Source: Vandiemenella viatica (taxonomy: Eukaryota; Arthropoda; Insecta; Orthoptera; Morabidae). Taken from it: a stretch of DNA of 64,000 bases. Every line of letters begins with the position of its first letter. Positions within the stretch are counted from its first letter, which is position 1. The stretch covers positions 179,312,935 through 179,376,934 of the forward strand of contig CM061921.1 in the NCBI GenBank assembly GCA_031002005.1. Reading direction: 5' to 3'. The notes beneath the pieces are model-generated. The model did not search any database, was not told where the DNA came from, and saw only the letters and a program-made list of their open reading frames with translations. The translations under genes were made by a program, and so were the position numbers. Shown here in pieces: positions 24,245 to 35,725 of this stretch.

Positions 24245-25205
24245 AGGCGGGTTTACACGGTTCACTTTTCGCAGTCACTCCGGATGAATCACTCACAGTG
24301 AAAGGAAAGTGAACTGGGTAAACAGAGAATCATCCAAGATGACGGATGAAAGAAGTTGGCTCGGGTTCGACATTCCGTTCACTTTTGGTGTTTCACTCGG
24401 ATGAATCGTCAAGAGTGACGCGTGTAAACAGTCAAAATATCGAAGAGAAACCTCCTCCTGGATCGGTCTTAATTATTTGTTTCTGATTGTTGTTGTTTTT
24501 AACACACAATTGTTTTTAAATGGAAAGAAGAAACATTTCTTTATTTTTAAAATCTTTCAATCACAACCAGTGTTTACAGAAAACAGAATTTGAAAGTTAT
24601 AAAAATAAAAGCATAAGTGATAGGGCTACGGAGGACATGATTAAAGAACTGAATCTCCCATTTTTGACAATAGAAGACAAATACAAAATTAAAACTTTCT
24701 GAACCAGGTGTTCTAGCGAATTAACTAAAGTTTTAAAACCAGAAAAATGTGTAAATTGTGCTTCTATGTGTATGTGTTTCAAAGCAGTTACTAGTTGCAA
24801 GAAACCTGAGAGTAGTTTCTAGCTTCAGTTTAACCGGAAGACATTTTCTCATTAGTATCCTGTCTTGTAATTAACGGTAAGCTTTTTGATAGCAATTCTT
24901 TGTGATTCACATATTCTAAGATGATTTTTAAATGTCATTTTGTCCTGCAACACCCATTCTACCACGTCGCAAGCTCCAGTTCCTCGCCTACCAACTTCTC
25001 CTTTTTCAATAACTTTTTGCACGATGTAACTTTTAATTCCTTAGGGAAAGTTTCTGAAAATATCCAACACGCACTAGTTTGTTTGTCGCCATTTTGAAGT
25101 GAATTGAATGGTTCATTTGTGATGATACATGCAAACGAAAAGTGAATTCACCTTCACTTTCACTGCGAGTGATTCGTCCTGAGTGATTGCGAAAAGTGAA
25201 CCGTG
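24245..25205. mobile_element. Second Harbinger-like element, right end truncated
   Basis: The left end reads AGGCGGGTTTACACGGTTCA, preceded by TTA. The right end reads GCGAAAAGTGAACCGTG, complementary to the left terminal region, and then stops abruptly at a T run (25206). The outermost ~15 bases of the right end are therefore missing, displaced by a retroelement tail. It encodes a MADF-like fragment on the plus strand. Its ends are related in style (GGC-GG-TTACAC) to the element at 19817. Confidence 0.65.
24520..24800 (+). pseudogene. MADF-like domain fragment
   Basis: Begins MERRNISLFLKSF. The segment IKELNLPFLTIEDKYKIKTF is followed by a stop, and then TRCSSELTKVLKPEK in the same frame. 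This matches the second half of MADF domains (IKxKIKTLRTxYxxELxKVxKSxKSG). The stop at 24700-24702 and the lack of further similarity make it a relic. It is probably the DNA-binding partner gene of this Harbinger-like element. Confidence 0.5.
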
Positions 25206-25222
25206 TTTTTTTTTTTTTTTTT
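25206..25222 (-). repeat. Poly-A tail of a minus-strand retroelement (copy 1)
   Basis: A run of 17 T on the plus strand follows directly on the truncated Harbinger end. The equivalent run in the second copy is 41 T (33021-33061). Confidence 0.7.
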
Positions 25223-25322
25223 GCGGTCAGTGGTAGCAGAACTCACGGAAGGTTCTGCCGGCACTTCCCCATGTCTACACATGAGTAAGTGTTTACTCGA
25301 TTTAAATGAAACTATCCTATTC

Positions 25323-25533
25323 TTCAAATATTCTACTTACTTTATCGGGATTCACGCTGCTTTGATTGATGCTTAACTTCCGACGTTTCAGCATCCAACC
25401 TGGAGCCTTCATCAGGGCTGTTTGGAAGTGAAGTATCACTTCTGACGGTTGTCACACCACTCCGTAGTTTATCTTCACGATGAGCTAATTGTTAAGCAGC
25501 GTGAATCCCGAAAAAGTAAGTGGAATATTTGAA
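25323..25533. repeat. 40-bp inverted repeat flanking a hammerhead-like fold
   Basis: The arms at 25323-25362 and 25494-25533 are reverse complements at 38 of 40 positions. The ~131-bp spacer contains the hammerhead-like sequence 25372-25433. The second copy of the block has the same arms at 33160-33199 and 33331-33370. Confidence 0.85.
25372..25433 (-). ncRNA. Hammerhead-ribozyme-like motif, copy 1
   Basis: On the minus strand the conserved core CTGATGA (25415-25409) is followed by an imperfect stem II with a short GGT loop (25408-25390) and then GAAACGTC (25389-25382). Stem I pairs 25433-25424 with 25381-25372, nine of ten positions, with an 8-nt bulge next to the core. Helix III is only the palindrome ACGT, so cleavage (after C at 25382) would need two copies to pair, as in the minimal hammerheads of retroelements. 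Stem II has a two-by-two mismatch, so activity is uncertain. Confidence 0.6.
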
Positions 25534-26589
25534 TAATATGACGCCTCCTAAAAGCGTAAAATATTGTATTATTCTATTTTTCATAAAGTGACCTTTACAC
25601 TTTCATTGAAAATGGTAGTCTCTGATGTAATGATACAGAAAATTAACTTTAATTGTTCGATAAGAGTGGAAAACATTATTTTTAACAAAATAAAAATAAT
25701 CAGATTTGCTCTGTGTGTTAAGTGTCTGTCAATAATCTGTGGGTCGTGTATTTAAGGTTTTAAGTCAAAATATTACTTAGTTCTGGTTACCAATCCATAA
25801 AAAAAAATATTTGCAATGGAAGTTCGATTTACCAAAGCAAACAGCTCTAATTTGCCAAAAATTGATATAACGATGCTGGATAGTTTTCGCAAGAACCAGT
25901 AATTTTTACCCAGCAAAACTCTGGAACGTCAAATTTTTTCTCAAAGTATGCGTACTGAAATCTGAAAGTGTAATTTTGATCTGAAAAACGCGCTTATTAT
26001 CATTTAATTAAGAAAAGTTATATAAGAATAAACTTTTTCATGACACTTTATTTAAATGTTGGGCTTTAAAGGGTAGATTTCAGAAACTTCCTAGAAATCT
26101 TTGTTAAATTAAGCTAAACAAGATGACCCGTGTGAAAATTTTGCTAATAAAACACAATGAATAGTGTGGTTGGATCCTTGTAATATAATTAAAAGTAGAA
26201 CCGCACTTTGTAGCAAATATTTGTTTGTTTAGTGTAATAGGTACGCGTCAAAATATTTTACGAAACAGTTAGGAAAATTTAAAACACACTGTATGTACGA
26301 CAAACTATCACTGACCCTAAAAGAATACAACCAACCTGAACAAAATGCACACAGCATATCAACATCTCTGTGATATGTGCTGCTGTGCGAATAAAACGTT
26401 TACACTGGAATTGTATAGCAAATCAAAAATGTTTCCGTAATATAAAAAAATATCCGAAAAGCTACTTATTGAATAAAAAACAGTTTATTGACATCTCACC
26501 GATACTGCTGCGGCAATCTGAGGACTTGGCTCTGAACTGTTTGATACACGTGACCCCTTTAAGCAACATATTCAAAAAAATTCTTTCTT
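25534..26589. other. No gene recognised; probable retroelement body
   Basis: AT-rich DNA between the hammerhead-like unit and the tandem array. Its open frames (25564-25755, 26370-26591) have no recognisable domain and recur in the second copy only because the block is duplicated. Confidence 0.45.
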
Positions 26590-27895
26590 AATTTATGATT
26601 TTACCTAATTGGAGACCTTAATCTCCAAAATAATACGTCATTTATCGATTACGGTTAGGTATCGAAGGAGATAAATGGCTAGTAATAATAATAGTAAAAA
26701 ATGTTGTAGAAATAATATTGATACATTTGCTTTTCAAGCGCCAAATTCCTAAAAATTCCGTTTATAAAATATGGTGTGACCAAAGCGGACACCTTGGCCT
26801 TTAAAATGATACCTCATTTATAGATTTCGGCTAGGCATTAAACGAGGTAAAAAAAAAGTTTTATGAATGATGATACTTTTGCCCCTTAAGGGTTGAATTT
26901 AAAGAAAGTTCGTTCTTAAAATATAATTTCTCCAAAGCGGATACTATAATATTTTAAACAATACCCCGTTTATCGATTTCGGGTAGATATCAATCGAGAT
27001 AAATGGCTCTTGACGGAAAAATGCATAGTAGAAATATTAATACTTTTACACTTTAAGGGTCGAATTTTGAAAAATTCCTTCCTTTAAATATAGCGTAACC
27101 AACAGAAGACCTTACGAAACCTCAGTGTTTAAAATGATATCTCTTTTATAATTTTTGTTTTAATATCAAGGGAGATAAATGACTCGAGACACAAAAATGC
27201 ATTTTAGAAATACTGATATTTTTGCCCTTTAAGAGTTAAATTCAGAAAATTCCATTCTTAAAACATGATGTGACCATAGCGGAGACCTTAATCTGTAGAA
27301 TGATACCGCATTTGTCTATGTCGGTTATATATTATTGGAGACAAATGGCTCGTGACACAAAAATTCGTTAACGAACCATTTATACTTTTTCCCTTTAAGG
27401 GTTCAATCCCAAAAACTAAGTCTTTCTTGGTATATGATGTCACCAAAGCTGAGACACTAATCTTCATAATCCTACTTCATTTATCGATTTCGGTTATACA
27501 TCCAAGAAGATAAATGGCTCAAGACACAAAAAACGCATTTTAGAAATATTTATATTTTTGCCCTTTAAGGGTCGAATTACGAAAAATACCTTTCATAAAA
27601 TATGTTGTTACCACGGCGGAGACCTTACTCTTTAATATGATGCCTCATTTATATATATCGGTTAGATATCAAGGGAGATAAATGGTTCGTGACACAAAAA
27701 CGCGTTACAGAAATATTGATACTTTTGCCCTTTAAGGGCCGAATTTCAAAAAATTGCTGTCTTAATATATGATGTCACCAAAGCGGAGATCTTAATTTTT
27801 AAAATGATACTTCAGTAAACGATTTCAGATAGGTGTCCAGGGAGATAAATGTCTCGTAACACAAAAAAAACAGCATTATAGAAATATTGACATTT
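26590..27895. repeat. ~170-bp tandem repeat array, copy 1
   Basis: About seven to eight diverged units of roughly 165-174 bp. Each carries CCCTTTAAGGGT-GAATT, then ACCAAAGCGGAGACCTTA, then ATGATACCTCATTTAT, then AGGGAGATAAATGGCTCG. The GATAAATG landmarks fall near 26671, 26998, 27170, 27340, 27508, 27681 and 27845. The unit length is typical of satellite monomers. There is no coding potential. Confidence 0.85.
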
Positions 27896-28504
27896 TTCAT
27901 CACTAGCTAAGTTTTTGTAGACTAAATTACTTTAAAATCTTTAAATTATCGGCTAAATTCTTAGGATTATAGTGAGCAAGATGAATTATTTGTACTTACC
28001 TTTATAAATGACTTTTAAATTAGCGTCATTATTGTAAGATAGCCTCATTTTACTATCTTACAAATAGCTAAAAACTTGGTAGTTGGTTTATTTAAGAATA
28101 CTATAGTATAGGTAAACATTGTGGTATTAGTTATTTAACAGTTCTAATTGCTTATATACCGCATCCAATTTAAATCAGTAGTTTTAACCTCGATTGTTGC
28201 GGTTACTGTATTACACACATATTGTAGGCTCTGTTCAGTTTAAAATATAACAATTTCTTATTTCATTAGTTCTGAAAATAACAACTTGCTAATAATAAAT
28301 AATAATGAGAATTAATCCTAAATAACGTGGTGTTATTCACATTAAGTTTACAAAGTATTGATATTTTAAATTCCATTGTCGATATTTTAAATACTATAGT
28401 CGGTTATATTTGTAAGTTGAAATTATTGGCCTCTTCTGTCTGAAATATTATTGTTAATGAATTACTTTCTCATACATTGAATTACATCAAAAATACAATA
28501 AAAT
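27896..28504. other. AT-rich DNA, no gene recognised
   Basis: No coding, RNA or repeat boundary recognised, apart from its second copy in the duplicated block. Confidence 0.5.
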
Positions 28505-28612
28505 AAAAATTTCCTAGCATTTACAATAAAATAATTATTATTTTGTAAATAATTATTATTTTTAAATAATTATTATTTTTTAAATAATTATTATTTTGTA
28601 AATAACCGATTA
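28505..28612. repeat. AT-rich short tandem repeat
   Basis: Several units of AATAATTATTATTTT(G/T)TA, partly self-complementary. It recurs near 36355-36440. Confidence 0.8.
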
Positions 28613-29635
28613 GCACTAAATAATACTATCAACCTATGACATTCCAACTTTAGTTTGATTTTGAAATTCATTACGTAAGTTTTATTTATTGCCTTTTATG
28701 CACGTTTTACCTATAAAATATTTTACTTATAAAGCTTTAATTTAATTTTATATAGAAAAAGTTAAGCATATGGTATAAATGTTGTTAGACTACTTCATCA
28801 ATTAAATTTACGATAATAGAGAATTACTTTTACTACTTAAGTTTCGTTTAGACGATAGTAGAAGTATTTGAGAAAAATCATGCCTGAATAATATGGCGTC
28901 TGTCGCAGGTCGTGGTGTGGGTTGTAGTTGGTGTAAGAAGTGATTTAATTAGGAATGTAGTAGAGAGGAAACATGAGAAATACATAAATGAGACTCTCGC
29001 ATAGTTTTATCCACTTTGTATTAGGGATGAATGACTAGGGCCGAAACGATCAGGGAGTTGCTAGAGGCTCGGCCTGTGGAGGATCAGCCTGTGGGGGTCA
29101 CGCTGTGGAGGCTTAGTCAGTGGAGGCTCAGCCTGTGGGGAATCAGCCTGAGGAAGCTCAGGCTTTAAAGGAAGAAATGAGAGATGGTGTGTTCAGTGAG
29201 GAGGGTAAGAAACATGTTTGGGGTCTGACAACAGGTGGTAGGGGAAATATGGTCAACAGGGTAAAGAAGCCAGACACTTTAGAAATTGTGGGGAAAAATA
29301 GATTTGACCTATTACTAGAGTCAGGAGGGGAAGAGCCTCATGTAGATGTACGAGAAGTTAAATTATAATAGGCCTTTAGGAATAGGGGCGCGCAAGGAAT
29401 GAATAGGAAGAAGAGGGTTCTGCTGCTAAATAGTAAGCATGGGATAGATAGGTCCGCATCTGCAGGATCAGTTAGGCCTGGCTACCAGGTCACAAATTTT
29501 TTCAAAGCTAGTGCAAAATTATGTCAGGTAATAGGGGATATATAGGTTTACTTTGGAGGAGTTTCACTCAGAACGATAGTGATAGCGGGAGATGCGCGGA
29601 ATAGTATAGTTAGAAACGTGAGTTATAGTATAAAG

Positions 29636-29879
29636 CAGTGGTTCCCAATTTCCTTTTGGCCACGGAACCCCAATTGATCATACATTTTTTGGCGGATCCC
29701 CATTTTTATAAGCGTAAGCTGAAAACCAATATCGCATCGGTAAGTCTTCACAAACGGAAGCAGATCCATAATGCGCTTCTCACGGCGCGGTTATGACTCT
29801 TTTCAATTAACATTTTATTTAATTCTCGGACGGAACACGGAACCCCAGGGTTCCGCGGAACACCATTTGGGAACCACTG
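29636..29879. mobile_element. hAT MITE inside the LINE, copy 1
   Basis: 244 bp with classical hAT ends CAGTGGTTCCCAA and TTGGGAACCACTG, flanked by a perfect 8-bp duplication GTATAAAG (29628-29635, 29880-29887). Internally GGAACCCC motifs are repeated near both ends. No coding. Confidence 0.95.
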
Positions 29880-30813
29880 GTATAAAGAATGATCTGAGGA
29901 GAGTGGCGAAGTAGACGCAACATAACAAGGTTGAACTCATTCAGGTCCTAAATCCGTGACCGGCCACAGTTGAACCACCCTGTGAGAGGGGTAAGCGTGG
30001 AAACGGGCGGAGGTGCTACTTGGGGGTTGTGCCAGTGGACACCATTGGCAGGTAGGGTTCCACTAGGGACCGGGTACTTTCTGGGCTGTTAGCTAAAGCA
30101 GTGATGATGGGGTGAGGACTGTTTTTTCTTTAGGTTAGGGTCTGCTGGTGAGAGGATGGAGGTTGATGATGAAAGGGAAAATGATTGTAAATCCAAGACG
30201 TGAAAACTAAAAATGATAAAGAAACAAATGAAGCTACTGAAACAATGACTGACTGGAACAGAATTGGGAAGGTGAAGGATAATTCTGAAAATGTCACAAA
30301 GGCAGTAATAAGAGTGTTACTAGTGTAATGTGTAAGTATAATGAATCAAGTTATAGAATTTGCAAACTTAATAGAGATTCACGAACCACAAGTGGTAGAG
30401 TCTTGGTTAAAAGAAGAAGTGCAATGCAATGCGTTTTTACCCGGTGGCTAGAGTGTACCGCGTGGTGAAAGTGTATTCATTCTGGTTAGCAAAGACCACT
30501 ACAGTGCTCTGGTGTTTAAGCTCATGACGATGACTTACTTGGCGTAGATTTCTGGATTAGTAAGAAAGAAAAAAATCCGAGTGTTGGCTGCTTGCCGTAG
30601 TGGAAGAATGATGATAAAGATGGGGCTCTTGTGGAGAAACTAAATTCATACTCAGAATAGAGAAGCAAATGTAGAATGGTCATTATTGGTGGAGATTTTA
30701 ATTTACCAGGTGTCAACTGGGTAGGAAATAAGATTAATGACACATGGGAACAAAATTGCAAATACGTTAGTAACTGAAGGAGGCTTTACACGAGTGGTAA
30801 AGCAGAACACAAC

Positions 30814-31057
30814 TTTTTTTTTTTAACTGCTTTACGTCTCTTTTTAACATCGAGGTCTTTAGAGACGGGAAAGGATGGGGGGCAAGGAATGGGAAAGAAT
30901 TCGGCCATGGCCTTTTGAAGGAAGCATCCCGGCATTTGCCTGGAGTGATTTGGGGAAACCATGGAAAACCCAAATCTGGATGCCCGGACGGGGATTCGAA
31001 CCGCCGTCCTCCCGAATGCGAGGCGAGAACGCTAACCGTTACACCGCCCCGCTCGGT
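30814..31057 (-). mobile_element. tRNA-derived SINE, family A, copy 2
   Basis: Same structure as the SINE at 9202: tRNA-like head with GGTTAGCGTTCTCGCC and B box GGTTCGAATCCC, the CAAATCACTCCAGGCAAATG body, and poly-A at the low-coordinate end. Perfect 10-bp target duplication AGAACACAAC (30804-30813 and 31058-31067). It interrupts the endonuclease region of the CR1-like LINE. Confidence 0.95.
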
Positions 31058-31201
31058 AGAACACAACGGAACGAAACATATTGGATAACTTCCTGATAAA
31101 GCTCTATGATAACCGTGTGGGCAATCAAGCAACTGAAGGAATAAGTAATCATTTCTAAAAAAACTAAGGGGAAAGGAGCGTGTTGAGACAATTATATATA
31201 A

Positions 31202-31746
31202 GGGGCCATCCATAAATTAAGTCACACCTTGAGGGGGGGGGGGGGGAGGTGGTCAACAAAGTGTGACATCGTGTGATAAGGGAGGGGGGGGGGACGTGTC
31301 ATAAACTTTGTGACATCACATGCATAATTTGTATCACTTTTTGGCTCGTAGCGGAAGATGAAGATGTTGACACAACGAATGTTCCCAACACTATCGAAAT
31401 TAAGAATGAAGTTACTATTATGCCAATATAAACGGTATCAAGGAATGGGTTCAAAATCCATGGACATATGATGACTCAATTTTGTATCATTAATTCGATT
31501 TTTATGTTTTTTTTAAAAATCTTCTTAAATGTTTGATTTATTGTTGATATGATATTTTTTAACTAGAAATACATAAATCATTTTGGAAGTGCTCTTTTAA
31601 TTTACAAATTTAAAATTGCAGAATATGTGACGTCACACCAGGGGAGGGGAGGGGGGTGTCCCCACAAATGTGACAACCTGTGACATGGGGGGAGGGAGGG
31701 GTAAAAAAATCATGAAATTCGTGTGACGTAATTTGTGGATGGCCCC
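31202..31746. mobile_element. 0.54-kb non-autonomous TIR element, copy 1
   Basis: Terminal inverted repeats: left GGGGCCATCCATAAATTAAG, then TCACAC; the right end is complementary with two mismatches over 26 bp. TAA flanks both sides (31199-31201 and 31747-31749). Subterminal G-rich runs and GTGTGACATC / GTGACAACCTGTGACAT motifs are repeated inside. No coding frame. The 3-bp TAA target fits PIF/Harbinger, but the family is not certain. Confidence 0.85.
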
Positions 31747-32020
31747 TAAGGATGGAGAAGAAGTTCCTGAGGGTTTGAAAAAGGCAGAGATTTTCAGTAA
31801 CTGGTTTAGTGAGATCATCATGAATGGGAGGGTACAAATCGGAAAACCAGCTTATCCACACAATTAAATGGGAGCATACCAAAATAAACTTGTTTTTTAT
31901 TCTGTGGATACGATGAAGGAATTAAGAAAACTAAAAAAGCACAAAGGAACTAGTGTAGGTAATATTACTATGGAAGTTTTAAAGATAACAGGATGTGACA
32001 GTGTATATTATTTTGAAACG

Positions 32021-33020
32021 NNNNNNNNNNNNNNNNNNNNNNNNNNNNNNNNNNNNNNNNNNNNNNNNNNNNNNNNNNNNNNNNNNNNNNNNNNNNNNNN
32101 NNNNNNNNNNNNNNNNNNNNNNNNNNNNNNNNNNNNNNNNNNNNNNNNNNNNNNNNNNNNNNNNNNNNNNNNNNNNNNNNNNNNNNNNNNNNNNNNNNNN
32201 NNNNNNNNNNNNNNNNNNNNNNNNNNNNNNNNNNNNNNNNNNNNNNNNNNNNNNNNNNNNNNNNNNNNNNNNNNNNNNNNNNNNNNNNNNNNNNNNNNNN
32301 NNNNNNNNNNNNNNNNNNNNNNNNNNNNNNNNNNNNNNNNNNNNNNNNNNNNNNNNNNNNNNNNNNNNNNNNNNNNNNNNNNNNNNNNNNNNNNNNNNNN
32401 NNNNNNNNNNNNNNNNNNNNNNNNNNNNNNNNNNNNNNNNNNNNNNNNNNNNNNNNNNNNNNNNNNNNNNNNNNNNNNNNNNNNNNNNNNNNNNNNNNNN
32501 NNNNNNNNNNNNNNNNNNNNNNNNNNNNNNNNNNNNNNNNNNNNNNNNNNNNNNNNNNNNNNNNNNNNNNNNNNNNNNNNNNNNNNNNNNNNNNNNNNNN
32601 NNNNNNNNNNNNNNNNNNNNNNNNNNNNNNNNNNNNNNNNNNNNNNNNNNNNNNNNNNNNNNNNNNNNNNNNNNNNNNNNNNNNNNNNNNNNNNNNNNNN
32701 NNNNNNNNNNNNNNNNNNNNNNNNNNNNNNNNNNNNNNNNNNNNNNNNNNNNNNNNNNNNNNNNNNNNNNNNNNNNNNNNNNNNNNNNNNNNNNNNNNNN
32801 NNNNNNNNNNNNNNNNNNNNNNNNNNNNNNNNNNNNNNNNNNNNNNNNNNNNNNNNNNNNNNNNNNNNNNNNNNNNNNNNNNNNNNNNNNNNNNNNNNNN
32901 NNNNNNNNNNNNNNNNNNNNNNNNNNNNNNNNNNNNNNNNNNNNNNNNNNNNNNNNNNNNNNNNNNNNNNNNNNNNNNNNNNNNNNNNNNNNNNNNNNNN
33001 NNNNNNNNNNNNNNNNNNNN
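32021..33020. other. Assembly gap, exactly 1000 N
   Basis: The round length marks a scaffolding placeholder. Open frames spanning it are artefacts. Confidence 0.99.

Positions 33021-33061
<41 letters not shown>
33021..33061 (-). repeat. Poly-A tail of the retroelement (copy 2)
   Basis: 41 T on the plus strand immediately after the gap, matching the 17 T at 25206-25222. Confidence 0.75.
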
Positions 33062-33063
<2 letters not shown>

Positions 33064-33159
33064 GGTCAGTGGTAGCAGAACTCACGGAAGGTTCTGCCGG
33101 CACTCCCCATGTCTACACATGAGTAAGTGTTTACTCGATTTAATGAAACTATCCTATTC

Positions 33160-33370
33160 TTCAAATATTCCACTTACTTTATCGGGATTCACGCTGCTTT
33201 GATCGATGCTTAACTTCCGACGTTTCAGCGTCCAACCTGGAGTCTTCATCAGGGCTGTTTAGAAGTGAAGTATCACTTCTGACGGTTGTCACACCACTCC
33301 GTAGTTTATCTTCACGATGAGCTAATTGTTAAGCAGCGTGAATCCCGAAAAAGTAAGTGGAATATTCGAA
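33160..33370. repeat. 40-bp inverted repeat flanking the hammerhead-like fold, copy 2
   Basis: Arms at 33160-33199 and 33331-33370, equivalent to 25323-25533. Confidence 0.8.
33209..33270 (-). ncRNA. Hammerhead-ribozyme-like motif, copy 2
   Basis: Same fold as 25372-25433. The core CTGATGA, the GAAACGTC segment and most of stem I are kept. Stem II differs at two positions, giving A-G and C-C oppositions where copy 1 has G-G and C-T, so the internal mismatch persists. Confidence 0.55.
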
Positions 33371-34424
33371 TAATATGACGCCTCCTAAAAGCGTAAAATA
33401 TTGTATTATCCTATTTTTCATAAAGTGACCTTTACACTTTCATTGAAAATCGTAGTCTATGATGTAATGATACAGAAAATTAACTTTAATTGTTCGATAA
33501 GAGTGGAAAACATTATTTTTAACAAAATAAAAATAATCAGATTTGCTCTATGTGTTAAGTGTCTGACAACAATCTGTGGGTCGTGTATTTAAGGTTTTAA
33601 GTCAAAATATTACTTAGTTCTGGTTACCAATCCATAAAAAAAAATATTTGCAATGGAAATTCGATTTACCGAAGCAAACAGCTCTAATTTGCCCAAAATT
33701 GATGTAACGATGCTGGATAGTTTTCGCATGAACCAGTAATTTTTACCCAGCAAAACTCTGGAACGTCAAATTTTTCTCAAAGTATGCGTACTGAAATCTG
33801 AAAGTGTAATTTTGATCTGAAAAACGCGCTTATTATCATTTAATTAAGAAAAGTTATATAAGAATAAACTTTTTCATGACACTTTATTTAAATGTTGGGC
33901 TTTAAAGGGTAGATTTCAGAAACTTCCTAGAAATCTTTGTTAAATTAAGCTAAACAAGATGACCCGTGTGAAAATTTCGCTAATAAAACACAATGAATAG
34001 TGTGGTTGGATCCTTGTAATATAATAAAAGTAGAACCGCACTTTGTAGCAAATATTTGTTTGTTTAGTGTAATAGGTACGCGTCAAAACATTTTACGAAA
34101 CAGTTAGGAAAATTTAAAACACACTGTATGTACGACAAACTATCACTGACCCTAAAAGAATACAACCAACCTGAACAAAATGCACACAGCATATCAACAT
34201 CTCTGTGATATGTGCTGCTGTGCGAATAAAATGTTTACACTGGAATTGTATAGCAAATCAAAAATGTTTCGTAATATAAAAAAATATCCGAAAAGCTACT
34301 TATTGAATAAAAAACAGTTTATTGACATCTCACCGATACTGCTGCGGCAATCTGAGGACTTGGCTCTGAACTTTTTGATACACGTGACCCCTTTAAGCAA
34401 CATATTCAAAAAAATTCTTTCTTA

Positions 34425-35725
34425 ATTTATGATTTTACCTAATTGGAGACCTTAATCTCCAAAATAATACGTCATTTATCGATTACGGTTAGGTATCGAA
34501 GGAGATAAATGGCTAGTAATAATAATAGTAAAACATGTTTAGAAATAATATTGATACATTTGCTTTTAAGCGCCAAATTCCTAAAAATTCCTTTTATAAA
34601 ATATGGTGTGACCAAAGCGGACACCTTGGCCTTTAAAATGATACCTCATTTATAGATTTCGGCTAGGCATTAAACGAGGTAAAAAAAAAGTTTTATGAAT
34701 GATGATACTTTTGCCCCTTAAGGGTTGAATTTAAAGAAAGTTCTTCTTAAAATATAATTTCTCCAAAGCGGATACTATAATATTTTAAACAATACCCCGT
34801 TTATCAACTTCGGGTAGATATCAATCGAGATAAATGGCTCTTGACGGAAAAATGCATAGTAGAAATATTAATACTTTTACACTTTAAGGGTCGAATTTTG
34901 AAAAATTCCTTCCTTTAAATATAGCGTAACCAACAGAAGACCTTACGAAACCTCAGTGTTTAAAATGATATCTCGTTTATAATTTTGTTTTAATATCAAG
35001 GGAGATAAATGACTCGAGACACAAAAATGCATTTTAGAAATACTGATATTTTTGCCCTTTAAGAGTTAAATTCAGAAAATTCCATTCTTAAAACATGATG
35101 TGACCATAGCGGAGACCTTAATCTGTAGAATGATACCGCATTTATCTATGTCGGTTATATATTAATGGAGACAAATGGCTCGTGACACAAAAATTCGTTA
35201 ACGAACCATTTATACTTTTTCCCTTTAAGGGTTCAATCCCAAAATCAAAGTCTTTCTTGGTATATGATGTCACCAAAGCTGAGACACTAATCTTCATAAT
35301 CCTACTTCATTTATCGATTTCGGTAATACATCCAAAAGATAAATGGCCTGAGACACAAAAAACGCATTTTAGAAATATTGATATTTTTGCCATTTAAGGG
35401 TCGAATTACGAAAAATACCTTTCATAAAATATGTTGTTACCACGGCGGAGACTTACTCTTTAATATGATACCTCATTTATCTATATCGGTTAGATATCAA
35501 GGGAGATAAATGGTTCGTGACACAAAAACGCGTTACAGAAATATTGATAATTTTGCCCTTTAAGGGCCGAATTTCAGAAAATTGCTGTCTTAATATATGA
35601 TGTCACCAAAGCGGAGATCTTAATTTTTAAAATGATACTTCAGTAAACGATTTCAGATAGGTGTCCAGGGAGATAAATGTCTCGTAACACAAAAAACAGC
35701 ATTATAGAAATATTGACATTTTTCA
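34425..35725. repeat. ~170-bp tandem repeat array, copy 2
   Basis: Equivalent to the array at 26590-27895, with the same number and order of units and a few indels. Confidence 0.85.

Larger units (their letters stand above)
25223..32020. repeat. Large duplicated block, copy 1
   Basis: About 6.8 kb nearly identical to 33062-39832, in the same orientation and order. Differences are sparse substitutions and small indels, many in homopolymers. Copy 1 ends exactly at the first N of the 1000-N gap, and copy 2 begins (with its T run) exactly at the last N. The block holds a retroelement tail, a 170-bp tandem repeat and a CR1-like LINE with nested insertions. Confidence 0.95.
29040..32020 (+). pseudogene. 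CR1-like LINE relic (ORF1, endonuclease, start of RT), copy 1
   Basis: One decayed LINE read on the plus strand with three later insertions. The ORF1 region includes an 82-codon frame (29120-29368, KNRFDLLLESGGEE) and then YQVTNFFKASAKLCQVIGD at about 29482-29540, resembling the SGNH/esterase-type ORF1 of CR1/L2 elements. It then carries a hAT MITE. The endonuclease follows: NLIEIHEPQVVESWLKEEVQ near 30370-30425, SVFILVSKDHYSALV, and MVIIGGDFNLPGVNW at 30675-30720. After a SINE and a 0.54-kb TIR element it resumes with EEVPEGLKKAEIFSNWF (31758 on) and GNITMEVLKITGCDSVYYF, where the sequence gap cuts it. There is a short minisatellite (GTGGAGGCTCAGCC type) at 29060-29160. Many stops and frameshifts. 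Confidence 0.8.

Noticed and set aside
26590..27895. CRISPR-like array
   Set aside because: Units are ~170 bp, diverged throughout and without alternating constant repeats and variable spacers; this is an ordinary tandem repeat in a eukaryotic genome.
31868..33202. Long open frame of 444 codons across the gap
   Set aside because: Most of it is translated from Ns and a poly-T run; only the part before 32020 is real LINE sequence.
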